Part shown: positions 1 to 8,129 of the stretch, piece by piece | Position numbering within the stretch: the stretch's first letter is position 1 | How the letters are laid out: each line of letters begins with the position of its first letter | NCBI RefSeq assembly: GCF_000799715.1 | Contig: NZ_JUHG01000015.1 | Location: 372,001 to 436,000 of the forward strand | From: Martinezella rhizogenes | Lineage (GTDB): Bacteria > Pseudomonadota > Alphaproteobacteria > Rhizobiales > Rhizobiaceae | Direction: 5' to 3' | Length of the DNA stretch: 64,000 nt | Notes under the pieces: model-generated | What the model was told of the DNA's origin: nothing | The model's database searches: none | What the model saw: the letters and a program-made list of their open reading frames with translations, nothing else | Program-made: the position numbers and the translations under genes

Positions 1-35
1 AAGCGACGTGAACAGCGAGCACCCGTCGACCGTAG

Positions 36-857
36 TTAGCGGTAGGTTTTCGCGACAGTCAGGTCCGGAGCGGGACCGCCTTCTGTGCCAACCCACTTTG
101 CGTAGAGTTCGGCGTAGCGACCGGAACGGACCTGTCGGTTCAGGAACAGGTTGACGTAATTGAGAAGGCCCTGTTCCTGGCGCTGCACGAGAATTGCGCA
201 ATAGTCAGCATCGACGGGCGCATCGCCGACGATCTTCAGTCCCGGGTATTTGCCGGACTGAATGAGATGCGTTGCGATGGTCGACGTCGTGTAGGTCGCA
301 TCGATCTGCTTCTGGCCCAGTGCCAGGAAAGCGTCGGACTGGGACTGGAAGGTCAGGAGCTTGGTCGCCGGGTCATTGAACGATTTAACAGTGTCTCCGA
401 GAGCAAGCGTCTCGTAGGCACCTGCCGGTCCGCCAACCGTATGCCCCTTCATGTCGGCCGCGCTCTTGATGCCGGAATCCTCGCGCGCCAGGATGACGGT
501 CGTGAAGACGAAATACGGGATCGAGAAGCCGATAGTCTTGGCACGCTCAAGAGTATCTGATGCGACCGCGATACCAATATCGGCACGCCCAGACAGCACA
601 GCCGGAATACGATCCGGATCGGGGGTATCGACGATTTCCGCTGTCACGCCGAGAGCCTTGGCAAGATCGTTGCAGTAGTCGACGTCAAAGCCGATCGGCT
701 TATTGTCCTTGTCGCGTGCGCCATTCGGCGGGAAATCCAGCTCCACAGCGCAACGAAGCTTACCTGCAGAGATGATGTCGTCGAGCTGATCAGCATGGGC
801 GAATGTGGACGCGGACGCCATGAGAGCAGTTGCCAGAAATATCGATGTAAAGCGCAT
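36..857 (-). CDS. Polar amino-acid ABC transporter substrate-binding protein
   Basis: This is a periplasmic binding protein of the PBP type 2 (SBP_bac_3) family, 273 aa, the usual length. Residues 1-22 form a Sec signal peptide ending AHA. The mature protein starts with the family pattern in which the ligand is specified, LRCAVELDFPPNGARD, followed by GFDVDYCNDLAKALG and the lobe-2 segment ADIGIAVASDTLERAKTI. No permease or ATPase gene is adjacent, so it must use components outside the window or be an orphan. It lies 79 bp downstream of the hydroxyproline dehydratase gene on the same strand, with its own copy of the GntR palindrome in the gap. That context suggests uptake of proline-like or related amino acids; the exact ligand cannot be read from the sequence. 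Confidence 0.9.
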   Translation of the reverse strand: MRFTSIFLATALMASASTFAHADQLDDIISAGKLRCAVELDFPPNGARDKDNKPIGFDVDYCNDLAKALGVTAEIVDTPDPDRIPAVLSGRADIGIAVASDTLERAKTIGFSIPYFVFTTVILAREDSGIKSAADMKGHTVGGPAGAYETLALGDTVKSFNDPATKLLTFQSQSDAFLALGQKQIDATYTTSTIATHLIQSGKYPGLKIVGDAPVDADYCAILVQRQEQGLLNYVNLFLNRQVRSGRYAELYAKWVGTEGGPAPDLTVAKTYR

Positions 858-886
858 TCCAGTTCCCTTCTTTTGCTTCTTATAGG

Positions 887-900
887 ATATCGTATACGTT
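887..900. promoter_or_regulatory. Predicted GntR operator, copy 1
   Basis: ATATCGTATACGTT lies 30 bp upstream of the binding-protein start codon. It is the exact reverse complement of the copy at 2999-3012 and matches the perfect palindrome at 2014-2025 apart from its last two bases. Its place directly before a gene of the same block supports binding by the FCD-type GntR protein encoded nearby. Confidence 0.7.
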
Positions 901-936
901 TCGAAATACGATTATTGCGGCGTGGACTGGCGCCGA

Positions 937-1944
937 TTACTGAACGAGAAAGCCATAGGTCAGCGGGTCTTCCTCATCGATGGTCCAGTTTGCAAACCCG
1001 CAAATGTAGGCCTTGCCGCTGACTTCGGGGATGACGGCGTCAAAATCGCCGACCTTTGTTTCGCTGAGTACACGTCCCTTGAACACGGTACCGATGATCG
1101 ACTCGTTCACCATTGTTTCCGAGCTCGAAAGCTTACCTCGAAGATAGAGCTGTGCGATGCGGCCGGCGGTGCCGGAACCGGTCGGCGATCGGTCAACGGC
1201 ACGGTCCGCGTAGACACAGCAGTTCGCCTGGGTCGAGCCTTCGTGGCGGGGATCGCCATAGACCATGACACCATAGACGTCGTTGAACTCGGGGATTTCC
1301 GGGTGAACCACCGGCATCTTGGCATTCACGGCCGTCTTGATCTCGTAGCCGAACTGCTGGATCTTCTGCACATCCTTCTCGCGGATGGCGATATCGTGAG
1401 GGCGCCCGTCGACGTAGAAATAGGTGGCACCGCCATAGGCGATGTCGCCGGTCACCGTGCCGAAGGTTGGGGTTTCGATGGTGACGTCGCGCATGAAGAT
1501 GAAGGACGGAACATTCACGAAGCGAACATTCCCTGCCCGCTTCCCGTCCCATTCGACAAAGGCTTCGATGAAGCCGCATGGCGCATCGATGCCCACACGG
1601 GTTTCTGGTGATTTGCGCTCGACCCAACCCAGTTCGAGGGCCGCGGTAGCGAGCGCAATGACACCATGACCGCAATGGGGGCTGTAGCCCATGTTGTTGA
1701 GGAAAATCACCCCGAAATCAGCATCCGCGCTGACCGGCTCCGTGAGAAGGCCTCCGTAAAGGTCCTTATGGCCGCGGGGCTCCAGCATGACTGCGCGTCG
1801 GTATTGGTCTGCGTTATCCTCCAACCAGGCGCGACGCTCGACGATGGTCGCTCCAGGGATCTTCGGCAAGCCCTGGGTGATGAGGCGGAATGTTTCACCG
1901 CAAGTGTGCAGCTCGACGGTTGTCAGTGATCTTTCAAATTGCAT
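937..1944 (-). CDS. Trans-3-hydroxy-L-proline dehydratase (proline racemase superfamily)
   Basis: This is a 335-aa member of the proline racemase fold. The enzyme is expected to dehydrate trans-3-hydroxy-L-proline to delta1-pyrroline-2-carboxylate in the cytoplasm. The first catalytic motif is SPHCGHG, with Cys91. The second motif is DRSPTGSGTAG, where Thr255 takes the place of the second cysteine of proline racemases and 4-hydroxyproline epimerases. The Cys/Thr pair is the known signature of the dehydratase branch. The start at 1944 was chosen because GGAGA lies 7 bases upstream; an in-frame start 27 bases earlier has no such site. A perfect GntR palindrome lies about 70 bp upstream. The product would be the substrate of the Ldh2-family reductase encoded at 5368-6390. 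Confidence 0.88.
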   Translation of the reverse strand: MQFERSLTTVELHTCGETFRLITQGLPKIPGATIVERRAWLEDNADQYRRAVMLEPRGHKDLYGGLLTEPVSADADFGVIFLNNMGYSPHCGHGVIALATAALELGWVERKSPETRVGIDAPCGFIEAFVEWDGKRAGNVRFVNVPSFIFMRDVTIETPTFGTVTGDIAYGGATYFYVDGRPHDIAIREKDVQKIQQFGYEIKTAVNAKMPVVHPEIPEFNDVYGVMVYGDPRHEGSTQANCCVYADRAVDRSPTGSGTAGRIAQLYLRGKLSSSETMVNESIIGTVFKGRVLSETKVGDFDAVIPEVSGKAYICGFANWTIDEEDPLTYGFLVQ

Positions 1945-2011
1945 GCGGATGTCTCCAGCGTATTGCACCACGCAGACATCGGCACTCCCGCTGCCAGTTG
2001 GCTATTTTTAG

Positions 2012-2025
2012 ATATCGTATACGAT
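2012..2025. promoter_or_regulatory. Predicted GntR operator, copy 2 (perfect palindrome)
   Basis: The core ATCGTATACGAT (2014-2025) is a perfect 12-bp palindrome preceded by AT. It lies upstream of the dehydratase gene and is the best of four copies in this block. Confidence 0.75.
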
Positions 2026-2202
2026 AAACGATCTTCGTCAACCACGAAAAGTGAAAAAAGGCGAATAAAACGTCACGCGTATTTTTTGGGCAGGCTGAAC
2101 AGCCGCGCAGAGCTTTCGAAGAGCGCAACGCTGCGCAGGCTCTTGCCGCTACGATGATTGGCGAGGACAGCAAGAGGCAACTTCAAATCTGGAAGAGGAG
2201 GC

Positions 2203-2868
2203 TTACTTGCGAATATTGGCCAGCAGAGACTCGCACGCCTTGGTGATGTGTTGCGCTAGCAGTTCAGCGGCCTTGTCAGCGTCTCGTTCCCGACACGCGG
2301 CAAGGATCTCGCGATGCTCTCTGTCGTCAACACCGGTTCCACCTGACAAGGTGAGCTGAATGCGAAGATACCGCTCGATACGATCGTTGACCGAGCGAAT
2401 GAGGTTGAGAAGAAAAGACCTGTCAGCATCCTCATACAGGCACGAATGAAACTGCCAGTTCAGCTCCGCCCACCGTGCAACGTTCGTCTCCTGGGCGAAG
2501 GCGTCACAATACTCTTCGGCTTTTTGAAAGGTCCGCGCCGTCATCCTGGGCACCGCCAGCCTGATCGCGTTCGATTCAAGCATCGCGCGGACTTCGAAGA
2601 TCTGAGCAATTTCCGGCTCTGAAACGCTGGTCACCACCGCGCCGCGGTTTTTCTGAAACTCGACGAGACCTTCAGCCTCGAGCCGTTTCAACGCTTCACG
2701 GACGGGGATCTTGCTGACGTCGAACAGTTTTGCGACGTCGTCCTGGCGGATTGGCTCACCCTCGTCGAACTCACCGCTGACGATCGCTTCGCGAATGTGC
2801 TTGGCGATGATGTCAGAGGCCGTCGGTGCGGTTCCAAGCGATGGCAGATCGGCGGGATTGAGGGGCAA
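2203..2868 (-). CDS. GntR-family transcriptional regulator, FCD (FadR) subfamily
   Basis: This 221-aa protein has an N-terminal winged helix-turn-helix (about residues 15-80, with IREAIVSGEFDEGEPIRQDDVA and IPVREALKRLEAEGLV) followed by an all-helical FCD ligand-binding domain. The FCD domain carries the FEVRAMLES segment and the later His residues (NWQFHSCLYE, EHREILAACRERD) that normally hold a metal ion. It is transcribed divergently from the dimethylformamidase-like gene and in the same direction as the dehydratase gene. Copies of one palindrome lie in front of its own gene and the neighbouring operons, so autoregulation and local control are likely. Whether it represses or activates, and with which effector, is not visible; the first overlap with a promoter (2984-3013) favours repression. 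Confidence 0.93.
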   Translation of the reverse strand: MPLNPADLPSLGTAPTASDIIAKHIREAIVSGEFDEGEPIRQDDVAKLFDVSKIPVREALKRLEAEGLVEFQKNRGAVVTSVSEPEIAQIFEVRAMLESNAIRLAVPRMTARTFQKAEEYCDAFAQETNVARWAELNWQFHSCLYEDADRSFLLNLIRSVNDRIERYLRIQLTLSGGTGVDDREHREILAACRERDADKAAELLAQHITKACESLLANIRK

Positions 2869-2908
2869 CGGAAACTCCGGTCTGCAGTCGATGAGGGAAC
2901 AATCGAAT

Positions 2909-2922
2909 AACGTATTCGATAT
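2909..2922. promoter_or_regulatory. Predicted GntR operator, copy 3 (autoregulatory)
   Basis: AACGTATTCGATAT differs by one base from the copy at 2999-3012. It lies about 40 bp upstream of the GntR regulator's start. It sits inside a wider imperfect palindrome beginning ATCGAATAA at 2902. Confidence 0.65.
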
Positions 2923-2983
2923 TAGATCGCAACGTCGTGAAGGTGATCCCCGACTTGCGCCACGGTTCCATCAACAAACTGGG

Positions 2984-3013
2984 TTGACACCGACAGATAA
3001 CGTATACGATATT
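2984..3013 (+). promoter_or_regulatory. Promoter with overlapping GntR operator, copy 4
   Basis: TTGACA at 2984-2989 is a consensus -35 box; TACGAT or GATATT near 3005-3013 can serve as the -10. The operator AACGTATACGATAT (2999-3012) covers the spacer and -10 region, the classic geometry of repression. It drives the dimethylformamidase-like gene that begins at 3131, leaving a leader of about 110 bases. Confidence 0.65.
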
Positions 3014-3130
3014 CTATTTACCACTTTGCTTTCCGAATGTCCAGCCGCGCCCCTGCCACCCCGACGAAGGCAGACGGGAATACGCAGCCGCAACCACGTC
3101 ACGAACAGACGTCTTCGAGATTGGTGAAAC

Positions 3131-5371
3131 ATGTCTGCCGAAGAACAAAAACAGCCGGCGCTCATTGGCTATGTCACGCCGCTCAGCGCCAGGCCAGGCG
3201 AACAACTCGATTTCAAGATCTCCTCGCTTGGAGACAGACAAATCGCTGCCAAGGTTGTCAGACTGGATTGCTGCGATCCCAATCCACAAGGTCCCGGCCT
3301 GAAAAGTACCGAGGTAGAATTCGGCCTGTCGCCGATCTATCCGGCGACAGAGCAGAACACCTATCTTGGATCCTGTGCATTCGGGCCGCTCCCAGCTATT
3401 CCCGCCGAACAGGATCTGGTCGTCGAACTTGTCGTCCGGCTTGGGTTGATCAGCGCCACCGATCAAACGATCTTCTCGCTGCAGGATTCCGCCGGCACCA
3501 CCGGCGCTGCCTTGATCGTCAAAGACGGGAGGCTCTTCCTCAAGCGTCTGCAATCACCGGCGCGGCTCGAGAGCCTGGACCTTTCGCTCAAGCTGAATGT
3601 CTGGACCATGCTCGAGGTCATCTTCTCGGATAGCGGCGTGATCTTACGCACATCGCCGGTCGAGACGTCAAAGCTCTTGGTGTTTTCAAAGCCGATCCCA
3701 GCCATGCATGAAGCATTGATCGGCGTTGACCATATCTGCCTTGCGGCACTGTGGTCGGGGCACCCCAAAGATTGCTTCGACGGCTCGATCGAGGCGCCGC
3801 GTATCTCCGTCGCTTCAGAAAGTGTCGAGCTCACTCGCGAGATCATCGCGCAATGGACCTTTACCGATAGCGGCAATTCCGCATGGGTCAGTGACGATTT
3901 TGACCCGTCGCGCCGGCTCAACCTGATCAACCTGCCGATGCGCGCCGTTCGCTCTTCCTCCTGGACCGGCCGGAATATGGATTGGAAGGTTGCGCCGGAA
4001 GAATACGCGGCAATCACCTTCCATTCAGACGATCTGAGCGACTGCGCTTGGGAGACGACGATCGCACTCACCGTGCCCGACGGCGTGCCTTCCGGTGTTT
4101 ATGGCCTTGTGGTCGACAACGAGATCGCGATCGACACGATCCCGTTTTACGTGCTTCCGGGCGCCAACGCGCAGCGACAGAAGATCGTCTTCCTGGCGCC
4201 TACCTTCACCTACATGGCTTATGCCAATCATGCGCGCGGAAACTTTGCTGGCCCACTTGAGGCCCGGGTGAAGGATTGGGCGGCCTATCCTCATAATCCG
4301 GATGTCGTCGGCAGCTACGGTTACTCCACCTACAACCGCCATCCGGATGGAACCGGCGTGACCATATCCTCGCGGCTGCGTCCGATCATGACGATGCGTC
4401 CTGGATATCTTGTCTACCTTGACGAACACGGCTCGGGAATGCGCGGTTTCCCGGCGGACTCGCATCTCACCGACTGGCTGACCATCAAGGGTTTTGCATT
4501 CGACGTGCTGACCGACGAGGACCTTGACCGCGATGGCGTCAATGCTCTCTCGCCCTACGACGTGGTCCTGACCGGCTCCCATCCCGAATATCATACCCGC
4601 CGGACGATCGAGGCTCTCCTCGCCTACCGCCAGGCCGGCGGGCGGCTGATGTATCTTGGGGGCAACGGCTTTTACTGGAAGATCGGCCGCGACCAAAACC
4701 TACCGCACATCCTCGAACTGCGACGCGCCGAGGGCGGCATGCGCGTCTGGGCCAGCAAGCCCGGCGAATATTATAACCAGCTCGATGGCGAATATGGCGG
4801 CTTGTGGCGACGAAACGGCATCCCTCCCCAAAAGGTTGCTGGCGTCGGCTTTACCGCAGAAGGCAATTTCGAGGGGACCTATTACCTCCGCACGAACGAG
4901 TCGTTTGCCGAAGAATTGGCTTTCCTGTTTGAAGGCATTTCCGCCGCCGAAAAGCTTGGCGACTTCGGTCTATCGGGCGGCGGTGCTGCCGGCTTCGAGA
5001 TCGACCAGGCCTGCGCAGAGCTTGGAACGCCGGAGTTCGTAAAGGTGGTCGCGGCTTCTGAAGGGCATGGGCCATCGTTCGAGACCACATACGAGGAGCT
5101 GCTGACCCCCGGCGTCATTGATGGCGGGCCGCGTCCCTATGGCGGCATGCGCTCGAACATCGTCTACGGCCTCGACGAAAACGGCGGTGGCCTGTTCTCG
5201 GTCGGCTCGATCACCTTCTGTGGCAGTCTTTCCCACAACGGCTACGACAACAACATCTCCCGGCTTCTCGAAAATTGCCTCCGAAAATTTCTCTCGACCC
5301 CGCGCCGCACCGGTGATGCGCGCGCTCCGTCGGCCCCTGACACCGTTCCTCCCATTGGCAGCAATCCATGA
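3131..5371 (+). CDS. N,N-dimethylformamidase large (beta) subunit family protein
   Basis: This 746-aa protein matches the large subunit of N,N-dimethylformamidase, which cleaves a formamide C-N bond at a mononuclear iron site. The N-terminus (GYVTPLSARPGEQLDFKISS) is typical. The middle (about 120-250) looks like a LamG-type jelly roll, and the C-terminal half is the DMFA2_C domain. The motif GSHPEYHT contains His484 and Glu486, matching the His-Pro-Glu of the Paracoccus enzyme, whose glutamate binds iron together with two tyrosines. Tyr398 and Tyr401 in GYSTYNRH are candidate ligands. No gene for the roughly 130-aa small subunit is adjacent, so the substrate may differ from dimethylformamide. 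Its stop overlaps the next start (ATGA), showing translational coupling to the Ldh2-type reductase. Confidence 0.85.
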   Translation: MSAEEQKQPALIGYVTPLSARPGEQLDFKISSLGDRQIAAKVVRLDCCDPNPQGPGLKSTEVEFGLSPIYPATEQNTYLGSCAFGPLPAIPAEQDLVVELVVRLGLISATDQTIFSLQDSAGTTGAALIVKDGRLFLKRLQSPARLESLDLSLKLNVWTMLEVIFSDSGVILRTSPVETSKLLVFSKPIPAMHEALIGVDHICLAALWSGHPKDCFDGSIEAPRISVASESVELTREIIAQWTFTDSGNSAWVSDDFDPSRRLNLINLPMRAVRSSSWTGRNMDWKVAPEEYAAITFHSDDLSDCAWETTIALTVPDGVPSGVYGLVVDNEIAIDTIPFYVLPGANAQRQKIVFLAPTFTYMAYANHARGNFAGPLEARVKDWAAYPHNPDVVGSYGYSTYNRHPDGTGVTISSRLRPIMTMRPGYLVYLDEHGSGMRGFPADSHLTDWLTIKGFAFDVLTDEDLDRDGVNALSPYDVVLTGSHPEYHTRRTIEALLAYRQAGGRLMYLGGNGFYWKIGRDQNLPHILELRRAEGGMRVWASKPGEYYNQLDGEYGGLWRRNGIPPQKVAGVGFTAEGNFEGTYYLRTNESFAEELAFLFEGISAAEKLGDFGLSGGGAAGFEIDQACAELGTPEFVKVVAASEGHGPSFETTYEELLTPGVIDGGPRPYGGMRSNIVYGLDENGGGLFSVGSITFCGSLSHNGYDNNISRLLENCLRKFLSTPRRTGDARAPSAPDTVPPIGSNP

Positions 5372-6390
5372 CACATGAACAACCGGACCTTCACGTCAAA
5401 TTCGACGCTCTGAAATCCACACTTGCCCGGATTTTCCTGAAGCATGAGACATCGGAGTTCGTCGCCAACGTTCTTGCGGAAAACTGCGCCGGCTGCGAGC
5501 GCGATGGCGCGATCAGCCACGGCGTCTTTCGTATTCCAGGCTACATCGCATCGCTCGACACCGGTTGGGTTGATGGCAAGGCCGAACCCGAAATCTCTGT
5601 CGTCAGCCCGTCCTTCATTCGCATCGATGCCCGCAACGGATTTGCCCAACCAGCACTCGCCGTCGCAGCAGAGGCAATTAGTGCGGCCGTCACGGAGACC
5701 GGCATCGCGGTTGTGGCGACCCGCAATTCTCATCATTTCAGTGCCCTGTGGCCGGATGTCGAGCCATTCGCACGAAGAGGCCTGATGGCGATCACATTCG
5801 TCAACGGTCTGGCGAATGTCGTACCCCATGGAGGTCACGCCCCGGTGTACGGCACCAATCCGATTGCGTTTGCAACGCCGGTGGCCGGCACCGATCCGCT
5901 GGTGGTCGACCAGGCGACCAGCGTCATGGCGAACGGCGAAGTCAGGCTTCATGCACTGGCAAACAGAACCCTGCCTGCGGGTACGGGGGTCGACAGCGAT
6001 GGCAATCCCTCTACTGACCCCCACGCCGTTCTGGCGGGTGGAGCACTCAATACTTTCGGTGGCTACAAAGGATCGTCCATTGCGCTGATGGTAGAGCTGA
6101 TGGCCGGCGCTCTCACTGGCGGACAATTATCGTTCGAGAATGATTTCGGCGACTGCGTGGGCGCGCAGACGCCGAAGGCTGGACAGCTGTTGATCGTCAT
6201 CGACCCGGAGCGCGGGGGCAACAATGACTTTGCCGGACGGGTTTCGGTTCTCTGCGATCGTCTCATCGATGCCGGCCAGGAGAGGCTGCCGGGCGCAAGG
6301 CGCTACGAGAACCGCCGCCAATCCACACTCCTTGGCATTCCCATTTCGGAAGACAAGCTTCTCGAACTGCAAACCCTTGCCGGCAACTGA
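5368..6390 (+). CDS. Ldh2-family NAD(P)H-dependent reductase, likely delta1-pyrroline-2-carboxylate reductase
   Basis: This 340-aa protein belongs to the malate/L-lactate dehydrogenase (Ldh_2) family, which includes the DpkA/LhpI imine reductases. Visible features are NSHHFSALW with the catalytic-type histidine, the dinucleotide-binding segment NVVPHGGHAPVYGTNPIAFATP, and FGGYKGSSIALMVELMAGALTGG. Because a trans-3-hydroxyproline dehydratase lies in the same regulated block, the most economical role is NAD(P)H reduction of delta1-pyrroline-2-carboxylate to L-proline. Ureidoglycolate or lactate dehydrogenase activity cannot be excluded from sequence. The start overlaps the stop of the preceding gene by ATGA. 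Confidence 0.82.
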   Translation: MTHEQPDLHVKFDALKSTLARIFLKHETSEFVANVLAENCAGCERDGAISHGVFRIPGYIASLDTGWVDGKAEPEISVVSPSFIRIDARNGFAQPALAVAAEAISAAVTETGIAVVATRNSHHFSALWPDVEPFARRGLMAITFVNGLANVVPHGGHAPVYGTNPIAFATPVAGTDPLVVDQATSVMANGEVRLHALANRTLPAGTGVDSDGNPSTDPHAVLAGGALNTFGGYKGSSIALMVELMAGALTGGQLSFENDFGDCVGAQTPKAGQLLIVIDPERGGNNDFAGRVSVLCDRLIDAGQERLPGARRYENRRQSTLLGIPISEDKLLELQTLAGN

Positions 6391-6421
6391 GCCGGTCAAC
6401 GCACATATCCCAGAGGCGCAC

Positions 6422-6859
6422 ATGAACAAGATCACGCTCGATAAAAACCGGCTGCGGCTCCGTCACTCCTTGAACGACCATCAGGTCGACCAGCTGGTGG
6501 AATTGTTTCAGGAGGAGTGGTGGACCAAGGGCAGGACAAAAGCCGACGCCGTAAAAGCCCTGGCCTCCGGTGGCCCGGTCTTCGCCTTCATCGATCCTGA
6601 CGGAGACGAGCTCGCTGCGTTCGCTCGCGCTATGACGGACGGCGTCTACAAGGCGATGATCTTCGACATCATCGTCAAAAGCTCATGGCGCAATACCGGG
6701 TTGGGCGGACTGCTGATGGAAACCGTCATGAATGATCCCGCACTGATAAACATCAAGCATCGGGAGCTCTATTGCCTTGCGGAGATGGTGCCGTTCTATG
6801 AGAAGTGGGGCTTCACCGATCATCTGCCGGGTCTCCATTTCATGCGCAAATCCGCGTGA
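6422..6859 (+). CDS. GNAT-family N-acetyltransferase
   Basis: This 145-aa protein has the GNAT fold. FDIIVKSSWRNTGLGGLLMETVMND carries the acetyl-CoA pyrophosphate-binding loop in degenerate Q/RxxGxG/A form (RNTGLG), and the C-terminus has the usual EMVPFYEKWGF segment. The start at 6422 follows CCAGAGGCGCAC, a usable ribosome-binding site, and lies 32 bases after the reductase stop. It ends about 10 bases before the flavoenzyme start, so all four genes from 3131 probably form one operon. The acceptor substrate is unknown. Confidence 0.82.
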   Translation: MNKITLDKNRLRLRHSLNDHQVDQLVELFQEEWWTKGRTKADAVKALASGGPVFAFIDPDGDELAAFARAMTDGVYKAMIFDIIVKSSWRNTGLGGLLMETVMNDPALINIKHRELYCLAEMVPFYEKWGFTDHLPGLHFMRKSA

Positions 6860-6869
6860 CGTTGTGACA

Positions 6870-8051
6870 ATGCTGAACCGACCTTCGTCTGCCGCCAAAT
6901 CGACCTCGACAAAGGACACGGTCTCGACCGACTTCGCCGTCATAGGCTTGGGCGCAGTGGGCGCGGCCACGCTTTACCAGCTGGCCAAGCGGGGCGCGAA
7001 GGTCATCGGTGTCGATCGCTACCTGCCGCCACATCCATATGGATCGAGCCATGGGGCCGCGCGTGTAACCCGCAATGCTGTGGGGGAAGGATCTGCCTAT
7101 GTGCCACTGGTCAGGCGCTCACAGGAAATTCTGAGCGATCTCGAGCGATCATTCAATGCCAACCTGATGGAGCGGGCAGGCACTCTGATCATCGGGTCCG
7201 AGCGGCCGGCCTGTGGCGAGGATTTCGTCGAGGCAACGGTCAACATCGCGCGGCAAAATGGGATCGAGCATGAGTTGTTCTCGTCCGCCGAGCTGAAACG
7301 ACGATATCCGACCCTGATCGGGCTGACGGAAACAGACTATGGATATTTCGAGCCGAAGGCAGGCTTTCTGAGGCCCGAGCCGATCGTGTCGCTGCAGATT
7401 TCGGTGGCACAGCAGCTTGGTGCAACTGTTGTGACCAACTGTGCGGTAGAACATGTTTCTCAGGAAAATGGCTGGGTGATAATTGGAATGGGTGATCATC
7501 AGATCAAAGCCAGACATGCCGTCATTGCTGCGGGATGTTGGGCTGGCGAGACGCTCGGGCCGCCGTTCGACCACCTCCTGAAGGTCACTGCACAAAGGAC
7601 GTTCTCGTTCCGGCAGGAAGATTCAGCAGGGTATCAGTCCGACAATTTTCCTGCGTTGATGTGGTTCCGCTCCGCGGCCGCAGACCAATGTATTACAGCG
7701 TTTCCCCAGTCGCACGATGGAGCGGTGAGCTTCTTCGTCGAGGGCATCGACGCGGCGGCAGATGCTGGCGAAACAGGTGGGCGCTTCTTCGAGCGCGATG
7801 TCCGCCCCTTCTTCGGCGGCATTAGCTCGCAGATGGCCGGCTCCGACCTCTGTTACTACACGACGACACCAGATGGCGGTTTCATCATTGATCAACATCC
7901 GGCCTATGACCAGCTTCTGGTCATCTCAGCCTGCTCGGGGCACGGTTTCAAGCATTCTCTTGGTGTTGGTGAGTTGGCGGCACAATTGCTTCTCGGGGAA
8001 GAAACATCCGCCGATGTCGCTCCATTTTCGACGCGTCGATTCCGCGTCTGA
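6870..8051 (+). CDS. Monomeric sarcosine oxidase / N-methyl-tryptophan oxidase family flavoenzyme
   Basis: This 393-aa FAD-dependent amine oxidase has the N-terminal dinucleotide motif FAVIGLGAVGAATLYQLAKRG (about residues 23-43) and the family segments YGSSHGAARVTR and LCYYTTTPDGGFIID. Cys328 in CYYTTTPD aligns with the cysteine that binds FAD covalently in monomeric sarcosine oxidase. SGHGFKHSLGVGELAAQLL is the conserved C-terminal FAD/substrate loop. The enzyme should oxidise a secondary N-methyl or cyclic imino acid, releasing H2O2. In this block it could demethylate an N-methylated amino acid or oxidise a proline-like ring. The start at 6870 was chosen because an upstream extension would run into the GNAT gene. 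Confidence 0.87.
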   Translation: MLNRPSSAAKSTSTKDTVSTDFAVIGLGAVGAATLYQLAKRGAKVIGVDRYLPPHPYGSSHGAARVTRNAVGEGSAYVPLVRRSQEILSDLERSFNANLMERAGTLIIGSERPACGEDFVEATVNIARQNGIEHELFSSAELKRRYPTLIGLTETDYGYFEPKAGFLRPEPIVSLQISVAQQLGATVVTNCAVEHVSQENGWVIIGMGDHQIKARHAVIAAGCWAGETLGPPFDHLLKVTAQRTFSFRQEDSAGYQSDNFPALMWFRSAAADQCITAFPQSHDGAVSFFVEGIDAAADAGETGGRFFERDVRPFFGGISSQMAGSDLCYYTTTPDGGFIIDQHPAYDQLLVISACSGHGFKHSLGVGELAAQLLLGEETSADVAPFSTRRFRV

Positions 8052-8062
8052 CAGAGCGCTCG

Positions 8063-8090
8063 CCTTGAAGGGATCAGAACCGACGACCCT
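8063..8090. repeat. Short dispersed motif, copy A (tRNA 3'-half-like)
   Basis: The stretch begins CTTGAAGGGATCAGAACC and continues with GACGACCCT. It resembles the reverse complement of a tRNA T-arm and anticodon-arm side. Related copies occur at 14076, 19388, 28985 and 44081, each next to an accessory gene or boundary. No complete tRNA can be folded here. Confidence 0.35.
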
Positions 8091-8129
8091 CAATTCAGAA
8101 CGCCAACCTGTTGAAGCGTCACTTCAACT

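Noticed and set aside
937..1944. Annotation as proline racemase or 4-hydroxyproline 2-epimerase
   Set aside because: The second catalytic cysteine is replaced by threonine, which marks the dehydratase branch.
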